From NCBI GenBank assembly GCA_000383735.1, contig KB912145.1, positions 6,302 to 20,001 of the forward strand: a stretch of 13,700 bases of DNA, read 5' to 3'. Below the pieces are notes generated by a model that was given only the letters and a program-made list of their open reading frames with translations, did no database searches and was not told the DNA's origin. Both the position numbers and the translations under genes were made by a program. Positions 5,403-10,864 of the stretch are shown here, piece by piece. The stretch's first letter is position 1. Every line of letters starts with the position of its first letter. Source of the DNA: Verrucomicrobia bacterium SCGC AAA164-M04 (GTDB lineage: Bacteria; Verrucomicrobiota; Verrucomicrobiae; Verrucomicrobiales; Akkermansiaceae).

Positions 5403-7763
5403 ATGAGAAATCCTGATCTGGATCGAAGATTATTCTCGATCTTTTTTGACCCGACTTTCCTGCCGCTTCCTCGTCAACTGCGAAAGTTTTTTTTCACGAG
5501 AATAAGACAGGTCATCATTGCGCTTATTTTTTCTATAGTTTCTGCGTCTGGTGATGAAATACGACCTGAGAATACGCAAAAGCCTTCCTCGTCTTCAGAA
5601 AAACCGCTGTCTGTTACAAAACAAAAGGCGAAAGAAGAAACATCCAAGAGTCTATTTAAGCAAAGGCTGGAAGCAGCCTACAAACGTTACCCGCAAGAAC
5701 TCTACAGTAATCGTAATGCGGCTCGGGCGGATTATATTAGGAGGAAATTAGAAGCTTCGGATAATTCAGGCACCGCGAACCAAGCTCTTATCTACGGAGA
5801 AGAGTTGCTTTCTGCAGGGAAGACTCAAGAAGCAATCCAAATCCTTGAGCGAACAAGCAAAGCGCTAAGAGAAAAGGGTTATGGGCTTGACCGTAATACA
5901 AAACGTTTTTTCGATTCTTTAGCAATGGCCTACTTACGACTCGGGGAGGATGAAAATTGTTGTGCTCATTATAATGAGGAATCTTGTCTTTTTCCTATTG
6001 AAGGAAAAGCAATTCATACCAACCGTCGAGGATCAGAATCTGCTATCGTTATTCTAAAGGAAATCTTAGATTCGTTTCCTCAAGATTATCAGTCCCGCTA
6101 TCTTCTAAATTTAGCATACATGACACTTGGCGAATACCCTAATAAGGTGCCGTTAAAATTATTGATTCCTAAGATGGGCCTGCGTTCGGGATTTGATTTC
6201 CCAAAGTTTCCGAACATAGCTACTTCCGTTGGTGCTGATACCTCTGGAATGTCGGGTGGCCTGTGTTTAGAGGATTTCAATAATGATGGGTTAATTGATG
6301 TGTTTAGCTCGTCGTGGGGACTTGAAGACAATGTCACTCTTCTCATCAATACTGGTAAAAACTTTGAAGAAAGGACCAATTCAGCTGGTCTTGATGGAGT
6401 TGTCTCAGGCTTAAATATGATCCACGCCGATTATGATAACGACGGCGACAATGACGTATTTTTACTGCGAGGTGCTTGGTTTGAGGAGAAAGGGCGTCAT
6501 CCCAATTCTTTACTCAGAAATCGTGGGGACGGGACCTTTGAAGATGTCACGATAGAAGCGGGCTTATATTCCGAAAATCCAACGCAAACCGCTTGTTGGG
6601 CAGATTTTAATAATGATGGCTGGCTAGATTTATTCATCGGTAATGAAAATAAACGGGGATCGAAATATAGACATCCCTGTGAATTGTACCTCAATCAAAA
6701 AGATGGAACATTTAAGAATATCGCTAAGGCTGCTGGTGTTTCAGTTGAGGTTTTTGCAAAGGGTTGTGCAGTAGCTGACTTTAACAATGATGGGTGGGAG
6801 GATTTTTATGTTTCGTGTCTTGGTGAAGTCAATTTATTGTTTGAGAATCAGGGAGTTACTAACGAGGGAATACCCCGTTTCCGTAATGTAGCTCAAAGTG
6901 CGGGTGTTGAAGAACCACTTTCGAGTTTCCCTTGTTGGTTTTTCGACTATGACAACGATGGCTTGCAGGATATTTTCGTTGCTGATTTCGATCCGTTAGG
7001 ATTTTCGAATATGGGAGGACTTGTGGCTCTTGAGATGATGGGTAAAGAGACCGAAGCCGAAAAACCCCGACTCTATAAGAATCGGGGAAATGGGACGTTC
7101 GAGGACGTTACTCGTAAGAAGGGTTTGTGGAGGTCAATGTTTGCGATGGGTGCCAACTTTGGAGATCTCAACAACGATGGTTATCTTGATTTTTACATAG
7201 GAACAGGGGCTCCAGATTTCCGGATGATCGTTCCTAATTTAATGTTTCTTAATGACGGGGGAGAGAAGTTTTCAGATGTTACCGTCGAAGGAAGGTTTGG
7301 AAATATTCAAAAGGGTCACGCAATAGGGTTTGGTGATCTCGATAATGATGGTGATCAAGATGTTTACGCTGTGATGGGTGGAGCGGTTGAAGGAGATACT
7401 TATCACAACTTACTTTTTCAGAATCCAGGGTGGGAAAATCACTGGATTACATTGGCGCTTAAGGGGAAAATAAGCAACCGAAGCGCGGTGAGCGCCCTCA
7501 TTCGAGTCGGGGTAATTGATAAGGCGGGAAGGCAAAGGTATTTTTATCGTCGAGTTGGAACTGGTGGAAGTTTCGGATCGTCAAGCCTCCGACAAGAGAT
7601 CGGTTTGGGTGCTTGCCGAGAAATTAAAAGTGTGGAAGTTAAATGGCCGAATGGGTTGGATGTTTGGGAAAAGATTGAAGGAGTGAAACTAGATCGGTCC
7701 TACAAAATCGTAGAGGGTGAGGAGACGGCAAAGGATTGGTTGTTAGTAAAAAGTTCATTTTAA
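5403..7763 (+). CDS. Secreted TPR / FG-GAP beta-propeller protein with ASPIC/UnbV C-terminal domain (CRTAC1-like)
   Basis: A 786-residue protein. A long N-terminus with a hydrophobic segment at about 35-48 (IRQVIIALIFSIVSASG) looks like an export signal. Residues 127-246 contain TPR-like helices (LLSAGKTQEAIQILE; SAIVILKEILDSFPQDY). Seven calcium-loop motifs of the DxNNDG or DxDNDG type begin at residues 291, 343, 401, 459, 515, 588 and 645, each followed by a D-[VLFI]-[FY] strand, fitting a seven-bladed FG-GAP/VCBS propeller. NGTFEDVT-type strands sit between them. Residues 680-765 match the ASPIC/UnbV domain (GTGGSFGSSSLRQEIGLG, then VEVKWPNG). Such proteins are extracellular or periplasmic, calcium-dependent and likely protein- or glycan-binding; no enzyme activity is implied. 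No upstream in-frame ATG, GTG or TTG exists before a stop at 5343, so the ATG at 5403 is taken. It is transcribed alone and preceded by a hairpin and a C10 tract. Confidence 0.9.
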   Translation: MRNPDLDRRLFSIFFDPTFLPLPRQLRKFFFTRIRQVIIALIFSIVSASGDEIRPENTQKPSSSSEKPLSVTKQKAKEETSKSLFKQRLEAAYKRYPQELYSNRNAARADYIRRKLEASDNSGTANQALIYGEELLSAGKTQEAIQILERTSKALREKGYGLDRNTKRFFDSLAMAYLRLGEDENCCAHYNEESCLFPIEGKAIHTNRRGSESAIVILKEILDSFPQDYQSRYLLNLAYMTLGEYPNKVPLKLLIPKMGLRSGFDFPKFPNIATSVGADTSGMSGGLCLEDFNNDGLIDVFSSSWGLEDNVTLLINTGKNFEERTNSAGLDGVVSGLNMIHADYDNDGDNDVFLLRGAWFEEKGRHPNSLLRNRGDGTFEDVTIEAGLYSENPTQTACWADFNNDGWLDLFIGNENKRGSKYRHPCELYLNQKDGTFKNIAKAAGVSVEVFAKGCAVADFNNDGWEDFYVSCLGEVNLLFENQGVTNEGIPRFRNVAQSAGVEEPLSSFPCWFFDYDNDGLQDIFVADFDPLGFSNMGGLVALEMMGKETEAEKPRLYKNRGNGTFEDVTRKKGLWRSMFAMGANFGDLNNDGYLDFYIGTGAPDFRMIVPNLMFLNDGGEKFSDVTVEGRFGNIQKGHAIGFGDLDNDGDQDVYAVMGGAVEGDTYHNLLFQNPGWENHWITLALKGKISNRSAVSALIRVGVIDKAGRQRYFYRRVGTGGSFGSSSLRQEIGLGACREIKSVEVKWPNGLDVWEKIEGVKLDRSYKIVEGEETAKDWLLVKSSF

Positions 7764-7812
7764 TTTTGGCTGCTCATATTGTCCTCGCTACCAGACTGCT
7801 TTTTAGAGACGG

Positions 7813-7827
7813 CTGAAATAATTTCAG
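7813..7827 (+). terminator. Weak hairpin after the FG-GAP gene
   Basis: CTGAAA-TAA-TTTCAG is a perfect 6-bp stem 50 bp past the stop codon, flanked by GG and CC that can pair around one bulge. There is no run of T behind it, so a role as intrinsic terminator is doubtful. Confidence 0.3.
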
Positions 7828-7881
7828 GCCAACTTGGGGATTGCCTTCCAGAGTATTGATCCTTAATAACTTACCTATTAA

Positions 7882-8235
7882 AAAGAGCTTTATCGTCATC
7901 GTGCGCCTGAACTGCCACGTAAGATTAAAGAGCTATACAACTATCGGTGTCAGATATGTGGAGAAAAGGTAGAAACGCTTTCAGGTCCATACGCAGAGGC
8001 AGCACATATTCGCCCTCTCGGCGCCCCTCATAACGGGCCAGACTCACTCGATAATCTTCTCTGCCTTTGCCCCAACCATCACGTCGCACTAGACAAATAT
8101 GGTTACACGATCGCTGATGATGGAACTCTGATTGGCATTGATGGAAAACTCATAGTGAAGTCAAAGCACCAGCTAAATTCCGACCACATCAAATATCATC
8201 GCGAGCAATATGAACTGGCTATACGGGGACACTAA
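7882..8235 (+). pseudogene. 5'-truncated HNH endonuclease, probable remnant of an SRA-HNH modification-dependent restriction enzyme
   Basis: The frame is open from just after a TAA (7879-7881) to the stop at 8233-8235, 117 codons, but has no ATG, GTG or TTG start before the domain. It reads a zinc knuckle RCQICGEK, then PYAEAAHIRPLGAPHNGPD, DNLLCLCPNHHVALDKY and a tail with IGIDGKL and YHREQYELA. The HNH residues (His in AHI, Asn in DNLL, His in PNHH) and the metal-binding cysteines are all present. This is the pattern seen at the C-terminus of bacterial SRA (YDG)-HNH proteins that cut DNA with modified cytosines. I see no SRA domain in the 118 bp between here and the preceding gene. It is either a decayed remnant or, less likely, expressed from an unusual start. 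Confidence 0.7.
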
Positions 8236-8243
8236 TCCGGTGA

Positions 8244-8282
8244 ACCCTGATTCCCGAACCCTTTACCCTGAATCGGGAAACA
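8244..8282. repeat. 39-bp repeat with internal stem, copy 2
   Basis: It matches 4632-4670 except for one base. TTCCCGA (8251-8257) can pair with TCGGGAA (8273-8279). It begins nine bases after the stop of the HNH remnant. Confidence 0.65.
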
Positions 8283-8333
8283 AGGATTAGGGAATCGGGA
8301 TGCGGTGAGAGGTATTCGATGTCTCCCCCATCC

Positions 8334-8365
8334 GATTCACCCCTCCCCTTTCCTGATTCGGGGAT
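8334..8365 (+). repeat. S repeat, copy 1
   Basis: A 32-bp unit (GATTCACCCCTCCCC at the left, CTGATTCGGGGAT at the right), also found intact at 9542, 10677 and 12676. TCCCC and GGGGA can form a small stem. Elsewhere it sits between an LRR gene end and an R element; here it is followed by an LRR fragment instead. Confidence 0.7.
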
Positions 8366-8446
8366 CGAGGGTTCAGCCTTCTCATTCTGCTACAGGCTTA
8401 CGAACATCAGGATCCCTGACGGCGTTATCAGTATCGAGGGCCCTAT
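8364..8446 (+). pseudogene. LRR_5 gene fragment (scar)
   Basis: Read from 8364, the plus strand encodes IEGSAFSFCYRLTNIRIPDG and then VISIEG, one full BspA-type LRR unit with parts of its neighbours. There is no start codon, no signal peptide and no end cap. It is a leftover of a former LRR_5 gene or an abortive cassette recombination, joined directly to an S repeat. Confidence 0.65.
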
Positions 8447-8500
8447 GACCCAATACGACTTGAACCCTTCCCCCCCAAAAGAAAATTCCTAGTAGTTGAA

Positions 8501-8944
8501 TCAACAAAAGAAAATTCCTAGCAGTGAGCTATCAAAGTTAATTAAATTACCTACTACTGAAATCACAGCTATCAAACCAACAATTAAAATTATTGATATA
8601 ATCAAAGTCGCAATTTGAATAAGTGAAGCTTTCCAAAAATTAGTTTTTAACATCAGGAAATAAACGCAACTAGTTGCACAAAAACTAATTACAAGTCCAA
8701 GTATTGCCACTGCAATTTCAGGAAGACCCACAGCAGCCATTATAAATGAAACGGGAAAATTAACCCCAATAGAAGCTGCGATACCAAGTACAACAATTCC
8801 TAGAGACATCCAAAAAGTGACATCTTGCTCCGCTATCCTTTTAGCATAGTATCTAAAAAGAAAAGTGATAACTAGCAAAATAACCAAAAAAACTAATAAT
8901 ATTATTATTATTCCTACTCCTAGAATAGCTATTAATTCATTCAT
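8501..8944 (-). CDS. Small polytopic membrane protein, unknown function
   Basis: A 147-residue protein starting at ATG (8944, MNELIAILGVG). The frame is open further upstream only to a TTG at 9007, which I reject because it would put a polar extension in front of the first helix. Four hydrophobic segments lie at about 4-30, 43-61, 75-98 and 105-133, with a basic loop (RYYAKR) after the first. I do not recognise the family. The gene is clearly more AT-rich than its neighbours, uses an A-rich leader without Shine-Dalgarno, and is the only minus-strand gene, so it may have been acquired separately. Its last codons run into the 21-bp direct repeat at 8505-8525, so the C-terminus may have been altered by that repeat. 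Confidence 0.6.
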   Translation of the reverse strand: MNELIAILGVGIIIILLVFLVILLVITFLFRYYAKRIAEQDVTFWMSLGIVVLGIAASIGVNFPVSFIMAAVGLPEIAVAILGLVISFCATSCVYFLMLKTNFWKASLIQIATLIISIILIVGLIAVISVVGNLINFDSSLLGIFFC

Positions 8945-9291
8945 GTTTTTTGTTTTTACAATTAGAAAAATATTCTTGATAAATACTTCCAGTTTATTAG
9001 ATGTCAATTTATAAATAAGTGTTGATAGTCTCTCTTCCCATACCCTACAGCAAGAATGGCGATCGTAATCAAAAGTAAGTTCTTCACTATTTGTATCTCA
9101 CCATCCGCTCAACCAAATTGCCCATTACAAAAGTAAGAGAACTTTGTAACACAAGCACCAATTCCAACCTACCGAGTCGAATACGAGCCGTGCCCTTCCC
9201 CATAGCTTATGATTCGGGGATGCTGCTTAAGGGCTGAGTAAATCCCGATTTTTTGTTAGAGAAACGGGATACAGCGAGAGTTGGACCGGCT

Positions 9292-9414
9292 CAACTCTTC
9301 TCCCGAAAGGTGCGGGGACTGCGGAGGCTATTTCCGTAGTTCTGCCGCTGCTCGTGTGTGGGTGTATATAAAAATTCTAAAAGAAGTAAGAAAACAGCCC
9401 TCGCAGTCCCCGCA
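9292..9414. mobile_element. MITE-like inverted-repeat element, copy B
   Basis: Homologous to 4459-4582. Left arm TGCGGGGACTGCGGAGGCT begins at 9311; the right arm, reverse complement TGCGGGGACTGCGAGGGCT, ends at 9414, giving a 104-bp hairpin-forming unit. The core is nearly identical to copy A with small indels in a TA-rich stretch. It ends three bases before the 107-bp repeat. No coding capacity. Confidence 0.6.
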
Positions 9415-9417
9415 GAA

Positions 9418-9524
9418 GAGGCCGATCAATTTTTTTCTCAGCACCCTATTATATACAGACCAACCCACCCAAAAAACCGCCCCCACACCGGTGGCGTGTC
9501 TCCCCTTTCAACCACTCCCTTTTC
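9418..9524. repeat. 107-bp intergenic repeat, copy 1
   Basis: Starts GAGGCCGATCAATTTTTTTC and ends CCACTCCCTTTTC; nearly identical to 13590-13696. It contains the palindrome CACCGGTG. Function unknown. The two copies bracket the three LRR_5 cassettes as direct repeats about 4.17 kb apart. Confidence 0.8.
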
Positions 9525-9541
9525 TAATATCCAGCGAAGGG

Positions 9542-9573
9542 GATTCACCCCTCCCCTTTCCTGATTCGGGGAT
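9542..9573 (+). repeat. S repeat, copy 2
   Basis: A 32-bp copy, followed by GCTTATGTGG and ATCTATGT, leading into R copy 3. It marks the left edge of the first LRR cassette in the array. Confidence 0.7.
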
Positions 9574-9608
9574 AGAGCTTATGTGGACTCGACGGTTCAC
9601 AAATCTAT

Positions 9609-9655
9609 GTGACACAAAGCCGGCCGCTAGCACGCATGAAGGGGTAGGCGGTGTT
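9609..9655 (+). repeat. R element, copy 3
   Basis: A 47-bp copy starting GTGACACAAAGCCGGCCGCT, 12 bp upstream of the GTTATAAA box of the lipoprotein gene at 9730. It has GGTAGGCGGTG where other copies have GGTAAGCCGTG. Confidence 0.75.
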
Positions 9656-9666
9656 GTCTTCTCAGC

Positions 9667-9692
9667 GTTATAAATCCAGTCAGGATTATAAT
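9667..9692 (+). promoter_or_regulatory. Promoter-like boxes of the lipoprotein gene at 9730
   Basis: GTTATAAA (9667-9674) and GATTATAAT (9684-9692, TATAAT at 9687-9692). The leader that follows (TTAG.AAAG.ATCAGGTTAG) is shared with the gene at 10865 but not with those at 112 and 12854, giving two leader types among the four genes. Confidence 0.55.
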
Positions 9693-9729
9693 TGTTAGGA
9701 AAGGATCAGGTTAGTAATTTGTTATAAGC

Positions 9730-10653
9730 ATGAAGCATTTGATTTCGCTCTTAGCCTTTAGTCTTCTCATCGGATGTGATGGAGAAAAAAGTAACGTAGC
9801 TCCCTCTGAGGGTCCTATTGAAGAAGCTGCTTCTGAGACCAAACCAACAGAGGCAGTATCCGTTGAAAACCCCAATTTAAAGTATGTGATCGAAGGTGAT
9901 GCGGTCACTATCACTGGCTGCGATAAAAAGGCATCAGGAGAGCTAATTATACCTGCCATGATTGAAGGAAAACCGGTCACCAAAATCGAGGAGGAAGCCT
10001 TCTTACTTTTCACTAACCTCACGAGCATCACGATTCCTGACAGCGTCAACAGCATCGGGGAAAACACCTTCTGGAACTGCACCAGTCTGACGAATGTTAC
10101 GATTGGAAATGGCGTCACAAGCATCGGGGAGAGAGCCTTCAATGGCTGCACCAGCCTGACGAGTATCACGATTCCTGATAGCGTCAACAGCATCGGGGAG
10201 AAGGCCTTCTGGGAGTGCGCCAGCCTGACCAGCATCACGATTCCTGATGGCGTTACCAGCATCGGGAAACAAGCCTTCTACAACTGCACCAGCCTGACGA
10301 GCATCACGATTCCTGATGGCGTCACCAACATCGGGGGTATTACCTTCATGGGCTGCAGCAGCCTAACGAGTATCACGATCCCAGACAGCGTCACTAGCAT
10401 CGGGGATACTGCCTTCTCCAACTGCACTAGCCTGACGAGCATCACGATCCCTGATGGCGTCACGGGCATCGGGGGTTTAGCCTTCCTTGGCTGCAGCAGC
10501 CTTACTACTGTGACCTTCCTTGGGGATGTCCCTAAGATTGCAAATAACACTTTTTTAGAATCTTCACCAACCATCTACCGCGAAGCTGACGCGAAGGGTT
10601 GGAGTGACACGCTCGCAGGCAGACCAGTAAAGCTAATCACTGAGAAGCCTTGA
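9730..10653 (+). CDS. BspA-type LRR_5 lipoprotein, scaffold only
   Basis: A 307-residue protein. The signal MKHLISLLAFSLLIGC gives lipobox LIGC with lipidated Cys16, so it is an exported, membrane-anchored protein. A short acidic linker (17-49) is followed by a conserved entry strand (LKYVIEGDAVTITGC, 50-64; ELIIPAMIEGKPVTKI) and eight LRR_5 units of 23 residues (AF.NCTSLTSITIPDGVTSIG). It closes with FLGDVPKI and TIYREADAKGWSDTLAGRP. BspA-type proteins are known in other bacteria as surface adhesins or host-binding proteins; the ligand here cannot be inferred. The first 100 bp of coding sequence differ from the gene at 10865 at only a few positions, so the two are recent duplicates at their 5' ends. 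No inserted domain is present. The ATG is fixed by the signal peptide; no Shine-Dalgarno. Confidence 0.9.
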   Translation: MKHLISLLAFSLLIGCDGEKSNVAPSEGPIEEAASETKPTEAVSVENPNLKYVIEGDAVTITGCDKKASGELIIPAMIEGKPVTKIEEEAFLLFTNLTSITIPDSVNSIGENTFWNCTSLTNVTIGNGVTSIGERAFNGCTSLTSITIPDSVNSIGEKAFWECASLTSITIPDGVTSIGKQAFYNCTSLTSITIPDGVTNIGGITFMGCSSLTSITIPDSVTSIGDTAFSNCTSLTSITIPDGVTGIGGLAFLGCSSLTTVTFLGDVPKIANNTFLESSPTIYREADAKGWSDTLAGRPVKLITEKP

Positions 10654-10676
10654 TCGGAAGATCTCCTCTCGTCTTC

Positions 10677-10708
10677 AATTCACCCCTCCCCTTTCCTGAT
10701 TCGGGGAT
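10677..10708 (+). repeat. S repeat, copy 3
   Basis: A 32-bp copy starting 23 bp after the stop at 10653. The sequence joining the stop to S (GATCGGAAGATCTCCTCT) recurs after the gene at 10865, so the cassette repeat includes the 3' flank of the LRR gene. Confidence 0.75.
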
Positions 10709-10742
10709 GCTGCTTTTGTGGATCGGTGGTTCACAAATCTAT

Positions 10743-10789
10743 GTGACACAAAGCAGGCCTCTAGCGCGCATGAAGAGGTAAGCAGTGTT
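10743..10789 (+). repeat. R element, copy 4
   Basis: A 47-bp copy, the most divergent one (AAGCAGGCCTCTAGCGCGC, then AAGCAGTGTT). A possible AGCACG/CGTGTT stem in other copies is broken here, arguing against a conserved hairpin as its function. Confidence 0.75.
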
Positions 10790-10800
10790 CTCTCTTCTCG

Positions 10801-10827
10801 GTTATAAACGCCAGTCAGGATTATAAT
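10801..10827 (+). promoter_or_regulatory. Promoter-like boxes of the CcsA-domain lipoprotein gene
   Basis: GTTATAAA (10801-10808) and GATTATAAT (10819-10827, TATAAT at 10822-10827). The stretch from here to the ATG at 10865 is almost the same as upstream of the gene at 9730. Confidence 0.55.
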
Positions 10828-10864
10828 TGTTAGCAAAGAATCAGGTTAGTAATTTTTTCTAAGC

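Larger units (their letters stand above)
8236..8500. other. Intergenic repeat mosaic with an LRR scar
   Basis: It contains a 39-bp repeat (8244-8282), the word GGGATGCGGTGAGAGG (8297-8312), a full S repeat (8334-8365), a short LRR_5 fragment (8364-8446), a C7 run (8470-8476) and a 21-bp direct repeat reading CAAAAGAAAATTCCTAG (8476-8496 and 8505-8525, one mismatch). The neighbours of the HNH remnant are thus the same repeats that flank the LRR cassettes. Confidence 0.6.
9008..9729. other. Intergenic repeat mosaic upstream of the three-cassette array
   Basis: 9008-9210 shows nothing I can identify. Then come an 18-bp partial S repeat (9211-9228, same as 10698-10715), MITE-like copy B (9292-9414), a 107-bp repeat (9418-9524), a full S repeat (9542-9573), R copy 3 (9609-9655) and the promoter-like boxes (9667-9692). 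Open frames crossing this stretch are built entirely from these repeats and are not credited as genes. Confidence 0.7.

Noticed and set aside
5551..5751. 66-codon frame inside the FG-GAP gene in another frame
   Set aside because: It overlaps the well-supported FG-GAP protein and is rich in basic residues typical of out-of-frame reading.
8334..8365. S repeat derived from LRR-coding DNA (both contain TTCCTGAT and CGGGGAT)
   Set aside because: The similarity needs an internal deletion and covers only short words; it may be chance, and the rest of S has no LRR match.
8945..9007. 21-codon TTG extension of the minus-strand membrane protein
   Set aside because: TTG start with a polar N-terminus; the ATG at 8944 leads directly into the first membrane helix.
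9609..9655. R element as a conserved RNA hairpin (AGCACG pairing with CGTGTT)
   Set aside because: The pairing is short with a 15-base loop and is broken in the copy at 10743.
9281..9673. 130-codon plus-strand frame, and a 68-codon frame at 9358-9564
   Set aside because: They are made up entirely of the MITE-like element, the 107-bp repeat, S and R; parts recur in other frames at the other copies, so no protein is conserved.
9711..10262. Long minus-strand frames rich in GIVMLVRLV over the LRR genes (also at 2337-2567, 10278-10574, 12025-12465 and 12799-13284)
   Set aside because: They are the reverse-strand reading of the 69-bp LRR repeats, have no independent start context or domain, and occur wherever LRR units occur.
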